DNA of 64,000 nt from Lactobacillus sp. (GCA_022484695.1 JAKVKU010000001.1:310001-374000); one strand, 5' to 3'. Shown: positions 47,851-56,197, counted from the first letter of the stretch. The notes: generated by a model not told the origin, from the letters alone. Made by a program: numbers and translations.

Positions 47851-48216
47851 TTAATCCACAAAAATCAATTGAAATTCATGCTTAGCCCCATCGATATTCA
47901 CGGATAAATGGCGACTCAAGTCATCCACGACTTTTTGACTAAAGGCAACTTTATCTTCAAAGGCGGTGAACTGCGCGGTGAAGGGATTGGCATTAAAGTC
48001 ATAATTACTACTGATGAAAGACGGATCACTGACAAAGCGTAGGTTGTTTTCTTCGTGGAAAGAACCTGGGGCTAACACCGAGTCGATATAGCTGTAAAGT
48101 TCTTCAGGGCTATAATTCAGCGGGCTTTTGGCCTGGACGGTGACAGTGTATTCTGTGTAGGCATCAATTAAGTGGTTATCCAAAGTAATTTGGGTCAATG
48201 CTTGATAAAGTTTCAT
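47851..48216 (-). CDS. Conserved hypothetical protein, 121 residues
   Basis: Not recognised. It is a soluble, acidic protein without cysteine or a signal peptide. The start at ATG 48216 is 8 nt after GGGAGAT; a longer frame to 48246 exists. It begins 38 bp after the tyrosine phosphatase gene, in the same direction, so the two probably form an operon. A phosphatase-linked role is only a guess. Confidence 0.65.
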   Translation of the reverse strand: MKLYQALTQITLDNHLIDAYTEYTVTVQAKSPLNYSPEELYSYIDSVLAPGSFHEENNLRFVSDPSFISSNYDFNANPFTAQFTAFEDKVAFSQKVVDDLSRHLSVNIDGAKHEFQLIFVD

Positions 48217-48254
48217 AATAAAAGATCTCCCTAAGTTTCTAAGCAAAAATTAAG

Positions 48255-49052
48255 CTAGTCCGTTAGATATATTTGTTTTAAATCCTGTAAGTCTTGTTTG
48301 GATAGGTCTAAAACGTCCTTGAGATATTGGTCAGTGGTCCCGGCAGTCTTAGCGATTTCAGCTTCGGCTTCCCGGATAAAGGCAATATCCACTGAGGATA
48401 AATAACGAATACTGCGTAGCATGCTGTCGGTGGCCCCACCCGCCTTGGCGTCTGCTAGAATAGCGTCGATTTTTGCTTTGTATGTTTGATTGGTCAACAT
48501 ATAGTCGGCTTCAATGGTGGCCTCAGGGACACCTAGGGCACTTAATAAGAAGAAAGCCCCCATCCCCGTGCGGTCCTTGCCGGCGGTACAGTGGAACAGT
48601 AATACTTGATTATCATCTGAATTTGCCAATAAATTGGCGAAAAATTCCCGATAGGCCCGTTGGGATGTCTTTTGGGTCACCATATTGCGATAGACCCGCA
48701 ACATTTCGGTATAGCCCATATCAGGATTTTCCCGTAACTCGTCATCTAGTTGTTGCGGCGTTTTGGAACTCTTGGTTTCATCGTAATCAAAGACGGGTAA
48801 GTGGCGATATTGGGTCCCTTCAGGCAGCTTGTCGGGCTCCTTGGCCAGCTCATCATCGGAGCGGAAATCCACATCAATGAGTACCCCGTAATTTTGCAAA
48901 TACGCCAGGTCCAAATGATCTAACGTGCTGAGCTTGGCGGAACGCACCGCTTTACGGTACTTGACGCGCCGGTTGTCTTTGGTTTGGTAGCCACCAAGTT
49001 CCCGGAAATTAATGCCGGTTTGTAAGTCTAAAACACGCTGCTCTTCCAACAT
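48255..49052 (-). CDS. Tyrosine-protein phosphatase, Y_phosphatase3 family
   Basis: A 265-residue protein. The catalytic P-loop is HCTAGKDRTG, with Cys155 and Arg161, and the N-terminus has NFRELGGYQT, typical of the bacterial IphP/LipA-like family. These phosphatases act on phosphotyrosine or phosphoinositides. It has no signal peptide, so it acts in the cytoplasm. It is the first gene of a two-gene unit divergent from glycerate kinase. Confidence 0.88.
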   Translation of the reverse strand: MLEEQRVLDLQTGINFRELGGYQTKDNRRVKYRKAVRSAKLSTLDHLDLAYLQNYGVLIDVDFRSDDELAKEPDKLPEGTQYRHLPVFDYDETKSSKTPQQLDDELRENPDMGYTEMLRVYRNMVTQKTSQRAYREFFANLLANSDDNQVLLFHCTAGKDRTGMGAFFLLSALGVPEATIEADYMLTNQTYKAKIDAILADAKAGGATDSMLRSIRYLSSVDIAFIREAEAEIAKTAGTTDQYLKDVLDLSKQDLQDLKQIYLTD

Positions 49053-49113
49053 GTCATCAAATCCTCTCGTAGTTTCCTATGGTATTCATGTTAACACATT
49101 TTTGTAAAATTGT

Positions 49114-49122
49114 TGGTATAAT
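49114..49122 (+). promoter_or_regulatory. Extended -10 promoter of the glycerate kinase gene
   Basis: TGGTATAAT, an extended -10 motif with a consensus TATAAT, 41 bp before the ATG. Confidence 0.6.
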
Positions 49123-49163
49123 AAATGAGATAAGTTGCTGACTAGCCACAAAGGAGTTTTTCA

Positions 49164-50312
49164 ATGAAAGTAGTAATTGCCATGGATAGTTTCAAGGGGA
49201 GTGCGGACACCCAAAGCATTGGGGCAGCAGTGGCCGCTGGGGTGCAGCAAGTAGACCCCAACGCCCAGACCCAAGTCTATCCCATCGCTGACGGCGGGGA
49301 GGGCACATTAGCCGCCATGCGGGAATTTATCGGTGGCACTGTGAAAAAAGTCGCCATCGTGGATGACTTCAATCAAAACCGCTTAGCGCAATATTTGCTG
49401 ACGGACTTAGCGGGGCAACGCCTGGCGATCATTGAAGCAGCGCAGGCGGTAAGTTTGAGTTTTTCAGACACCAAAACAGCTGACGAGCGCTACCAGGCTT
49501 CAAGTTTTGGCCTGGGGCAATTGATACTAGATGCCTTGACCAGCGGGGCCAGCCAACTCATCGTGACCCTGGGGGGTTCCGGGACCACTGACGGGGGCTT
49601 GGGGCTGTTACAGGCCCTGGGTGCCACGGTTTATGATGACCAGGATAACGTGATTCCCCACGGGGTGAATCCCTTGATCGATTTTGCCAAGCTAGAACTC
49701 AACAACGCCCGGCAATTATTGGCCAAGGCGGATTTGATTGTGGCCCCCGATGTCAGTGCGCCTTTAAGCGGCAAGCAGGGGGCAGCCTTATTCTTCGGGG
49801 CCCAAAAGGGGTTAGACCCCAAGCAAATGAAACATTTAAACCAAAAACTGATTTTACTAGGCGCCCAGGCCCAACAGGATTTTGACCAGGATATGGCCAA
49901 TTTACCCGGGGCCGGGGCGGCTGGGGGCCTGGGCTTTGGCTTGTACCTATTGGGCGGGCGGTATGAACAAAATGGCTTTCATACCCTGGCGGATTTAGCG
50001 GGAATCACTGCGGCCGTGCAAGAAGCGGATTTAGTGATCACCGGCGAAGGCCGCATGGATACCCAAACTAGTTTGGGCAAGGTCCCCCAGGGCATGGCCG
50101 ATATCGCCAACCACTACCACAAACCTATTATTGCCCTGGTCGGCCAGCGGGCAGCGGATCTAGGGGCCTTGGGCGACCAATTTGCCGGGGTGTTTGCCAT
50201 TCAATTGGCCCCGGGCACCTTACTGGCAGCCATGAACAAAGCCAATACCCTCACCGGGGTGCAAGTTTTGGCCCAAGAAGTGGTTAAATTCTATCAAAGT
50301 ATTTATAAATAA
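49164..50312 (+). CDS. glxK: Glycerate kinase (GlxK/GarK family)
   Basis: A 382-residue enzyme. The start IAMDSFKGSADTQSIG, PIADGGEGTLAAM near residue 45, and VTLGGSGTTDGGLGLL near 140 are the family signatures; VITGEGRMDTQTSLGKVP is near 295. It phosphorylates D-glycerate to 2-phosphoglycerate (or 3-phosphoglycerate) with ATP, feeding glycolysis. Nothing in the neighbourhood supplies glycerate. AAGGAG precedes the ATG. Confidence 0.93.
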   Translation: MKVVIAMDSFKGSADTQSIGAAVAAGVQQVDPNAQTQVYPIADGGEGTLAAMREFIGGTVKKVAIVDDFNQNRLAQYLLTDLAGQRLAIIEAAQAVSLSFSDTKTADERYQASSFGLGQLILDALTSGASQLIVTLGGSGTTDGGLGLLQALGATVYDDQDNVIPHGVNPLIDFAKLELNNARQLLAKADLIVAPDVSAPLSGKQGAALFFGAQKGLDPKQMKHLNQKLILLGAQAQQDFDQDMANLPGAGAAGGLGFGLYLLGGRYEQNGFHTLADLAGITAAVQEADLVITGEGRMDTQTSLGKVPQGMADIANHYHKPIIALVGQRAADLGALGDQFAGVFAIQLAPGTLLAAMNKANTLTGVQVLAQEVVKFYQSIYK

Positions 50313-50384
50313 ATCATTAATTCTTGAATTGCCGGGGGCAGTAGATTATTCTTAATATGTAAAGCAGAAAGCGAGATGATCAGT

Positions 50385-50864
50385 ATGCTACAAGAATATA
50401 CAAACATTTTAGTACCAGTTGATGGTTCCAAAGAAGCTGAACTGGCTTTGAACAAGGCGGTACAAGTTGCCAAATTAAATAAGGCCCATTTAGATATTTT
50501 AAATGTGCTAGATACCAAACAATTTATTGGTGGCTATGGTGGCATGTTGTCCGGGGATGCTATTTACCAAATTTCCGAAGATGCCCAAGACTATCTGAAG
50601 AATTTGGCTGAATCTATTCAAAGCAAATATGATATTAAAGATGAAGATTTAGCAGTCCACGTGCGTTTTGGCAATCCCAAGACGGTTATTTCCCACGACT
50701 TCCCTAAAGACCACAAGAATGATTTGATCATGATCGGGGCCACCGGGTTAAATGCCGTGGAACGGGTCTTAGTGGGTTCTGTTACGGAATATGTCAACCA
50801 GCACGCTTTGTGCGATGTTTTGATTGTCAAGACTGACGAAGATAACAAACCTGTCAAAAAATAA
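50385..50864 (+). CDS. Universal stress protein A family protein
   Basis: A 159-residue protein with NILVPVDGSKEAELAL at the start and the ATP-binding motif G-A-T-G-x9-G-S near residue 125 (GATGLNAVERVLVGS). ATP-binding Usp proteins act in stress responses; no specific role can be set. The ATG at 50385 is 9 nt after GCGAG; an ATG at 50376 is in frame. It is followed by its own terminator. Confidence 0.88.
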   Translation: MLQEYTNILVPVDGSKEAELALNKAVQVAKLNKAHLDILNVLDTKQFIGGYGGMLSGDAIYQISEDAQDYLKNLAESIQSKYDIKDEDLAVHVRFGNPKTVISHDFPKDHKNDLIMIGATGLNAVERVLVGSVTEYVNQHALCDVLIVKTDEDNKPVKK

Positions 50865-50894
50865 ATGTGCCAGCGGTAACCTAAAAACAACTTA

Positions 50895-50919
50895 GGGGGA
50901 CTTTGCAGTCTCCCTTTTT
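50895..50919 (+). terminator. Terminator after the universal stress gene
   Basis: GGGGGAC pairs with GTCTCCC around TTTGCA and TTTTT follows. Confidence 0.8.
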
Positions 50920-50939
50920 GGTACCAGGAGGTTTTTTGC

Positions 50940-51488
50940 ATGTCCTTTGACCCCAAAACCATCCCCTGGCCCCTAGACACCCCCGAAATAATCGCTTATT
51001 CTAGGGATGAGTGGGGCCAACCCTTACATGGGGATCAGGCGTTATTTGAATTGTTGAGTTTAGAGATTTTTCAAGCGGGGTTGAGCTGGCAGCTGATTTT
51101 AAAGCGCCGGGCCCATATGAAACAAGTCTTTTTAGACTTTGATATTGCTAAAGTGGCCCAAATGACCCCAGTCCAAGCGGCTGAAATTTTACAAGATCCC
51201 CAAATGATCCGCAATAAGCTCAAAGTCAACGCCACCATCCATAATGCCCAGGTGATTGCGGCCCTGCAGGCCCAGGGGCAAAGTTTCGATGCCTTTGTTT
51301 GGGGCTTTGTGGGCGGCCAGCCTGTGTTAGCCCGGCCCAAGTCCGCTGCTGAAATTCCCACCGTGTCCCATTTGTCGGAACTGATGACCAAAGCCTTTAA
51401 AAAACAAGGCTTCAAATTCATTGGCCCCACCATCATGTATTCTTATATTCAAGGGGCGGGCTTGGTGGATAACCACTTGGTATTGTAA
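50940..51488 (+). CDS. tag: DNA-3-methyladenine glycosylase I (Tag), zinc site altered
   Basis: A 182-residue protein. The core AYSRDEWGQPLHGDQALFELLSLEIFQAGLSW at residues about 19-50 and the ending FIGPTIMYSYIQGAGLVDNH are Tag signatures, so it should excise 3-methyladenine from DNA. The N-terminal zinc cysteine (Cys4 in E. coli) is absent and the His of AYHD is serine here; the C-terminal cysteine is also missing. It may fold without zinc or have a changed role. AGGAGG precedes the ATG. Confidence 0.85.
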   Translation: MSFDPKTIPWPLDTPEIIAYSRDEWGQPLHGDQALFELLSLEIFQAGLSWQLILKRRAHMKQVFLDFDIAKVAQMTPVQAAEILQDPQMIRNKLKVNATIHNAQVIAALQAQGQSFDAFVWGFVGGQPVLARPKSAAEIPTVSHLSELMTKAFKKQGFKFIGPTIMYSYIQGAGLVDNHLVL

Positions 51489-51497
51489 ACTGGGTAC

Positions 51498-51528
51498 AAA
51501 AAAAGCAGCTACCTTCATGGGTAGCTGC
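51498..51528 (-). terminator. Terminator for the small gene at 51546-51728
   Basis: On the minus strand GCAGCTACCC pairs with GGTAGCTGC and a run of seven T follows. The tag gene ends just before it on the other strand. Confidence 0.85.
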
Positions 51529-51545
51529 CTGATCTATGATTGGTA

Positions 51546-51728
51546 TCACGCCCGTTTTTGCTTAGGCTGGGTCGCTAGTAAATTGGGGATCCTCAAGAGG
51601 TGTTCCCCCGGTTTCAAGGCTAGAATGTAGCCATTCTTCAGTCGCATGGTGTAGGTCACGTGATACGCTAACTTGGTTGGTTTGCCCCGATAATCGATAA
51701 TGGGTAATTCGGTATATTTCGATTGCAT
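51546..51728 (-). CDS. Small hypothetical protein, 60 residues
   Basis: Not recognised. A basic, soluble-looking protein starting MQSKYTELPI and ending in a lysine/arginine tail. The ATG at 51728 has GGAAGGA 10 nt upstream; a longer frame to 51764 exists. It has its own terminator and a promoter with three TTTAAG-type repeats, so a regulated, real gene is likely. Confidence 0.6.
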   Translation of the reverse strand: MQSKYTELPIIDYRGKPTKLAYHVTYTMRLKNGYILALKPGEHLLRIPNLLATQPKQKRA

Positions 51729-51779
51729 AGGTAACACGTCCTTCCGATAATTGCCGTGAATCAACGACTACCTACTAAT

Positions 51780-51819
51780 AGTATAACTTTTCTTAAAGCT
51801 TTCTTAAACTTTCTTTAAA
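51780..51819 (-). promoter_or_regulatory. Promoter with three TTTAAG-type direct repeats (11-bp period)
   Basis: On the minus strand TTTAAA, TTTAAG and TTTAAG stand exactly 11 bp apart (51814, 51803, 51792). TATACT (51780-51785) follows. The middle repeat falls exactly 17 bp before it, at the -35 position. TTTAAG-N5-TTTAAG resembles the CiaR response-regulator box of streptococci. It could also act on the divergent gene at 51859. Confidence 0.6.
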
Positions 51820-51858
51820 CGATTTAACACAATTGAAATGTAATTTTGGAGGTAACGT

Positions 51859-52353
51859 ATGGCACAAACAGAAATTTCCAAGCTGGCTGACTGGCTAGAA
51901 GCCCATAAAGCCGGCATTGCTGACCGCAGTCAGCGTCTGGACAAGAATCGGGTTTTCCAAGTCATTGATAATCTGAAAGTTTTGAACCAACCCATCAACA
52001 CTTACTTAGAGATGTCCGAGGAACATTACTACGAGACTGAATCTGATCATTTGTTCACTTTAGACGCTGGAGCCACGAAGTTAAGTGCGTTAAAAGACCG
52101 CATCATGATCAACCACGTGGACGGGTCCCCAGATGAAAACGAGTTGACCTTCCATTACAATCACGAAAATGCCTTTGAAGGCGGCTATGCGGTCAAAGTG
52201 GATCTAAACATTTTGACCTATGGCTTTGAAGTGGTGGGGGCCGCTGCCGAATTGGTCAGCGATGCGATTTTAAAGGATAAATTATCTAAAGATGCCGTGG
52301 TCAGCCTAGGTTTGGCGGCTGCTTGCATCGACGATTGGCAAAATCATAAGTAA
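51859..52353 (+). CDS. Hypothetical protein, 164 residues
   Basis: Not recognised. A soluble acidic protein of mixed helix and strand with a hydrophobic C-terminal segment (GAAAELVSDAI, AVVSLGLAAACIDDW). GGAGGT precedes the ATG. It is divergent from the small gene at 51546-51728 and shares its repeat-containing promoter region. It is followed by a bidirectional terminator. Confidence 0.65.
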   Translation: MAQTEISKLADWLEAHKAGIADRSQRLDKNRVFQVIDNLKVLNQPINTYLEMSEEHYYETESDHLFTLDAGATKLSALKDRIMINHVDGSPDENELTFHYNHENAFEGGYAVKVDLNILTYGFEVVGAAAELVSDAILKDKLSKDAVVSLGLAAACIDDWQNHK

Positions 52354-52363
52354 GCAAACTTGC

Positions 52364-52402
52364 AAAAATGGCCCCAGCAACACGTTGCCGGCGCCATTTT
52401 TA
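52364..52402. terminator. Bidirectional terminator
   Basis: AAAAATGGC pairs with GCCATTTTTA; it lies between convergent genes. Confidence 0.75.
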
Positions 52403-52439
52403 TCTATTTATAAAAGTGGCGATATTCCGCCACTAGTTT

Positions 52440-52673
52440 TTATTCCACTGCTAGCCAGTCATTATCTAATAACTGGTGTTGTTTTTTCAATAATGGGACC
52501 CAAATTTTAGCTTGTCTGATTTTATCTAGGATACGCCAAAAGATGGGGTCCTTTTTTTGTTGGTCGGTCACGTTCACTTGGATGATATGCCCGCTTTCGG
52601 TCAAGGCATAAATATTTGGATATTGAACATCGAATAACATTGTTGAGATAACATCATTTTGATCTGGTGTCAT
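52440..52673 (-). CDS. Small hypothetical protein, 77 residues
   Basis: Not recognised. A small soluble protein starting MTPDQNDV; it contains no cysteine and has a mixed charge. The ATG at 52673 is 9 nt after AAGGAG, which supports a real gene. It is monocistronic and divergent from the TMEM175 gene. Confidence 0.55.
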   Translation of the reverse strand: MTPDQNDVISTMLFDVQYPNIYALTESGHIIQVNVTDQQKKDPIFWRILDKIRQAKIWVPLLKKQHQLLDNDWLAVE

Positions 52674-52863
52674 AATTATCAACTCCTTATGTCTATATAC
52701 TATAATGGATAGTTGTGATAGTCATCAGACTAAATGATGACTATTTATCAGGTCTTTGTTCCCAATTTGTGAACATTTTGTTAGCGCTGCATTTATGGGC
52801 GAGCAAATTTGGATTTTCGGCGTATAATATGGCCCAGATAACTTGTCCTGGGAGGATTTTTGG

Positions 52864-53820
52864 ATGGAAAAACTCAAAACACGTTTAGACGCCTTTAGCG
52901 ACGCCATTATTGCCATTATCATCACCATCATGGTCTTGAATATCCCACCGGTACTGCGGGATTCCTGGCCGAATTATTTGAAGCTCTCAAAATCCATTGG
53001 GATCTTTTTGATCAGTTTTATATTTGTGGCCAATATGTGGTATCAACACGGCACCGCCTTTGAAGAAATCGACACCATGACTTATCGCATCTTGATTTTA
53101 GATATCTTCTTTTTGGCGATGTTGTCCCTGATCCCTTTATTCACCAACATGATGGCCGCCAATACCACCCGGATCACGGTGATGTTGTACGGTATCTTAC
53201 AAGCTTTAGTGAATATTATTTTCCGCGCCCTGGCCAAGGCCATTATCCACCTGCAGTACACGGATAAAGCCGCCATGCAAAAGGTCTACGTGAAGATTTA
53301 TGGCAGTGTCTCCAACTACATGAATCCCATCAGCTTATTGGCCATTGTGGTGGCCTTCTTCTTTCCAGAAGTGGCCTTGTTCTTGTATCTGGCCTATCCC
53401 ATCATCATGTTCTTAATGAACAGTGAGGCCCGCCAGCAGATGTATGATGTGGCCCAATTGCCCGAGGCCCAGCAACAGGACTTTACCAAATTTGATGCCG
53501 ATGACCAGCGAGCCTTTCGTAAAGCCCAGCGCCAGATCCGCAAGAATGCCTATAAAGTCGCCGAACAAGCGGCGGCCAGCAGCCTTAAAAAGCCGACCAC
53601 CTCTAAAACACCGGACCAACCGATGGCTAAGTCGGATTTCAGTGGTCGCATGCTGCCAGAGGACTTATCCAAATGGCTGGATCAAAACGTTAACCCTGCC
53701 CAACAGCGGCGGATGACAGAACGCTATCAGAAGTCCTCTGAGGCCCAGCGGCAACAACTGGCCCAATGGGTCGAGCAGCGCCAAAAAAAGCAGCAGGGCC
53801 GTCCTAAACGGCCGCAATGA
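52864..53820 (+). CDS. TMEM175-family potassium channel-like protein with long cytoplasmic tail
   Basis: A 318-residue membrane protein. The N-terminal helix has RLDAFSDAIIAIIITIMVLNI, the F-S-D motif (residues 11-13) that defines TMEM175 channels; a further five helices end near residue 195. Bacterial TMEM175 proteins conduct potassium. The last 120 residues form a charged, glutamine-rich tail that is longer than usual in the family (about 200 residues) and likely cytoplasmic. The ATG at 52864 follows GGGAGGA by 8 nt; a longer frame to 52843 is unlikely. Confidence 0.82.
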   Translation: MEKLKTRLDAFSDAIIAIIITIMVLNIPPVLRDSWPNYLKLSKSIGIFLISFIFVANMWYQHGTAFEEIDTMTYRILILDIFFLAMLSLIPLFTNMMAANTTRITVMLYGILQALVNIIFRALAKAIIHLQYTDKAAMQKVYVKIYGSVSNYMNPISLLAIVVAFFFPEVALFLYLAYPIIMFLMNSEARQQMYDVAQLPEAQQQDFTKFDADDQRAFRKAQRQIRKNAYKVAEQAAASSLKKPTTSKTPDQPMAKSDFSGRMLPEDLSKWLDQNVNPAQQRRMTERYQKSSEAQRQQLAQWVEQRQKKQQGRPKRPQ

Positions 53821-53888
53821 CCCACGCCGCCGCCAAAGGACCCGGATAATAAAGCATAAGGTGTTAAGGGTTGCTTTTTAAGCAGATT

Positions 53889-53945
53889 AAAACGGGTCTC
53901 TTCAAGTTTTTGGATAACTTGGGGAGACCCGTTTTGTGTATTGCA
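53889..53945. terminator. Bidirectional terminator between the TMEM175 and MFS genes
   Basis: AAAACGGGTCTC pairs with GAGACCCGTTTT; it separates convergent genes. Confidence 0.85.
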
Positions 53946-53954
53946 ATTCAAATT

Positions 53955-55145
53955 TTAAAGGGCGTTTTTGTTGCGGCGTAAAGTCCGCTGCAATAGTTCG
54001 GTGACGGTCAGCAGGATGATTCCGAAGAGCAATAGGTAAATTGGGAAGAGGTTCATGGTGATGTTGCCGGCTAACCAGCCAAATAGTGGGGGCATGAAGG
54101 TGGTCCCCAGGTAAGCGGCGGCCATTTGTACGCCAATGATGGCTTGGGAGTATTGGGACCCAAAATTCATCGGGGTGGCGTGGATGATGGCCGGGAAAAT
54201 TGGGGCACAGCCTAGGCCGGTGATAATCAGGCCGGCTAAAGCGGCTTTGGTGGGCAGGGGCAGGAGAATCAAGGCGATGCCCACCAAAGCCAGGCTCGCG
54301 CCCCAGCGGATCAGGCGCCGATCCCCCAGGCGGTCCGCCACAAAGCCCGTGAGAAAACGGCCCCCGGTGATGCCTAAGTAAAAGAAGGACGCAAAACTAG
54401 CGGCGGTCTCAAGGGGCACGCCCCGAGCCTGGACCAAATAACTGCTGGCCCAAATTCCAGCGGTCTGTTCCACGGCACTGTAGGCAAAAAATGCGGCTAA
54501 GACAAAGGGGACGCCAGGTATTTTGAGAATTTGCGGCAGGCGCAGGGGTGCCACCGGCGCTTTGGGGGCAGTGGTTTTTGCAGCCTGTGCTTGCTGTTTA
54601 GATTGTCGCCACAGGGGCAGGGTGAGCAATAAAATGGCGGCCAAGCCAATTTGTAAGAGGCCCACGATGCGATAGCCCCCGGTCCAACCCCGGCCACTGC
54701 TCAAAGCAAAGCTCATGATATAAGGACTAATGGCCGCACCGACGCCCCAAAAACTATGGAGCCAGCTCATATGCCGGGCGGCGTAATGCAGGGCCACATA
54801 ATTGTTCAAAGCCGCATCCACGGCCCCGGCGCCCATGCCATAGGGGATGGCCCAAAGGCATAATTGCCAGAACTCGCCAGCTAAAGAAAAGCCCAACAAC
54901 GCAACGGCGGTGGTGCCAACACTCACAGCCGTCACCAGCCCGGCCCCAAAGCGCTGGGTCAGCCGATCGGATAAGATACTGGAGACAATGGTGCCTCCGG
55001 CAATCAACATGGTGATGAGCCCCGCAGCCGCCATGGGGACGCCCAAGGCCGTATGCATCACCGGCCAACCGGCCCCAATCAAGGAATCAGGGAGACCTAA
55101 ACTAATAAACGCGATATAAATAATCGCTAACAATAACGAATACAA
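53955..55145 (-). CDS. MFS transporter, FucP/sugar type
   Basis: A 396-residue protein with 12 predicted helices. The start SLLLAIIYIAFISLGLPDSLIGAGWP and MGAGAVDAALNNYVA (helix 4) are typical of the MFS group containing FucP-like sugar permeases and their relatives. The substrate is unknown. The start is TTG at 55145, with GAGGAG 10 nt upstream. The inverted repeat AAACG-CATT-CGTTT at 55170-55183 lies just upstream and may be a LacI-type operator; a -10 TATAAT (minus strand) is at 55184-55189. Confidence 0.82.
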   Translation of the reverse strand: MYSLLLAIIYIAFISLGLPDSLIGAGWPVMHTALGVPMAAAGLITMLIAGGTIVSSILSDRLTQRFGAGLVTAVSVGTTAVALLGFSLAGEFWQLCLWAIPYGMGAGAVDAALNNYVALHYAARHMSWLHSFWGVGAAISPYIMSFALSSGRGWTGGYRIVGLLQIGLAAILLLTLPLWRQSKQQAQAAKTTAPKAPVAPLRLPQILKIPGVPFVLAAFFAYSAVEQTAGIWASSYLVQARGVPLETAASFASFFYLGITGGRFLTGFVADRLGDRRLIRWGASLALVGIALILLPLPTKAALAGLIITGLGCAPIFPAIIHATPMNFGSQYSQAIIGVQMAAAYLGTTFMPPLFGWLAGNITMNLFPIYLLLFGIILLTVTELLQRTLRRNKNAL

Positions 55146-55258
55146 TTCAATTTCACTCCTCTGGCTTGAAAACGCATTCGTTTATTATAACAAATCAGCC
55201 GGCGGGAATTGGCAATAATCTTGAGATTTTAATTGGTCTGGCAGTATTGTTTTGATGG

Positions 55259-55277
55259 TGATAGTCTCAGACTATCA
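55259..55277. repeat. 19-bp perfect palindrome TGATAGTCT-C-AGACTATCA
   Basis: A perfect 9-1-9 inverted repeat in the AT-rich gap between two divergent units. No T-run follows, so an operator is more likely than a terminator. Confidence 0.6.
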
Positions 55278-55394
55278 GATAATCGAATTGGTTTAAAAAT
55301 AATGGTGATTTAACAGGCTTTAAAAAGGCCGCATGATAGATAATTTGTATCACAATTACGGTAATAATTACTATTAATATTACTGAGCAGGTAT

Positions 55395-55400
55395 TATAAT
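55395..55400 (+). promoter_or_regulatory. -10 element (TATAAT) of the small membrane protein operon
   Basis: A perfect TATAAT 20 bp upstream of the leader ORF start; the -35 region is not recognisable. Confidence 0.5.
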
Positions 55401-55419
55401 TTAGGTATCGAGGGGAGAT

Positions 55420-55473
55420 ATGTGCAGGCTGTACGTTGAAAGTATTTTGGTATTTTGGGGTGGTTTATTATGA
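55420..55473 (+). CDS. 17-residue leader peptide, translationally coupled to the membrane protein gene
   Basis: After GAGGGGAG, ATG opens a 17-codon frame (MCRLYVESILVFWGGLL) whose TGA overlaps the ATG of the next gene in ATGA. The downstream gene has only a weak ribosome binding site of its own, so coupling is likely. The leader contains aromatic and leucine codons but no obvious attenuator run. Confidence 0.45.
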   Translation: MCRLYVESILVFWGGLL

Positions 55474-55754
55474 AAAAAGAAAATAAGTATGACACCTTTC
55501 AAAAACGCTATTCAACTTTTTTGGGCTATGCTGGATTTTGGATTGCAATTTCTGTACTGTTAGATTCGAACTTTTTCCACATTACTTCACCAGTGGTAAA
55601 AGTGCTTTTTGAAGTAGTGGTCCCCGTTGGACTGATTGGTTATCTGATTTATGATTATTTTAAGTCAAACGTCAAAAAAAGCAGGTCACTTATCTTTTTA
55701 CTAGTTGGTGAAATAATATTGGTCCTTTTGGCGATTAAGATGCTGCTGGCTTGA
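55470..55754 (+). CDS. Small membrane protein, 94 residues (tandem paralogue 1)
   Basis: Not assigned to a known family. Three likely membrane helices: FWIAISVLLDS, VLFEVVVPVGLIGYLIYDYF and LIFLLVGEIILVLLAIKMLLA. It aligns over its whole length with the next gene (FWIA, VLL-S, FH-SPV, VP, GYLI-YF), and both are 94 residues. Base composition is much more AT-rich than its neighbours. A role in immunity to a bacteriocin or in stress is only a guess. Confidence 0.6.
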   Translation: MKKENKYDTFQKRYSTFLGYAGFWIAISVLLDSNFFHITSPVVKVLFEVVVPVGLIGYLIYDYFKSNVKKSRSLIFLLVGEIILVLLAIKMLLA

Positions 55755-55779
55755 ATCGTTATAACGGGAGACAAATATT

Positions 55780-56064
55780 ATGAATGACAACAAAATCTTC
55801 GACAAAAGATTTAAAATGTTACTTCGACCAATCCCTTTTTGGATTGCCGGATATGTTCTTCTGAATTCGCATGTGTTCCATTTTGATTCCCCGGTTTTAG
55901 ACGTTGTTATTGGTTTGGGCGTGCCCTTTGTGATCGTTGGCTATTTAATCTTTGCCTATTTTAACTTAAAAGTGACGAATCGAAAATTTCTCGGTAGCTT
56001 GATACTTTTGCTAGCATTGCTGATGCTTGCAACGCTAATTCTATTTATGTTTGAAATAGTTTAA
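55780..56064 (+). CDS. Small membrane protein, 94 residues (tandem paralogue 2)
   Basis: Paralogue of the preceding gene, with the same three-helix plan: FWIAGYVLLNS, VVIGLGVPFVIVGYLIFAYF and a C-terminal hydrophobic stretch. It lies 25 bp downstream, after GGGAG, and is followed by a terminator. Function unknown. Confidence 0.6.
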   Translation: MNDNKIFDKRFKMLLRPIPFWIAGYVLLNSHVFHFDSPVLDVVIGLGVPFVIVGYLIFAYFNLKVTNRKFLGSLILLLALLMLATLILFMFEIV

Positions 56065-56073
56065 ATTCATTGT

Positions 56074-56105
56074 GTGCTGTGCATTTGATTGTGCAGCACT
56101 TTTTA
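56074..56105 (+). terminator. Terminator after the tandem membrane protein genes
   Basis: GTGCTG pairs with CAGCAC and TTTTTATATA follows. Confidence 0.7.
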
Positions 56106-56140
56106 TATATGGCTTTAACTGAAAACCGGGAGGAATCAGG

Positions 56141-56197
56141 TTGGAAATGTATTCATTTGTTGCAGTGAATTGTTCAATGTCATTTGGTGTAGTCTAG
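56141..56197 (+). CDS. Possible 18-codon leader ORF in frame with the following CPBP-like gene
   Basis: GGGAGGA lies 6 nt before a TTG that opens an 18-codon frame, ending with TAG at 56195. It is in the same frame as the CPBP-like gene starting at 56228, which has no visible ribosome binding site. Either this is a translated leader, or the stop marks an extended N-terminus that has been interrupted. Confidence 0.3.
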   Translation: MEMYSFVAVNCSMSFGVV

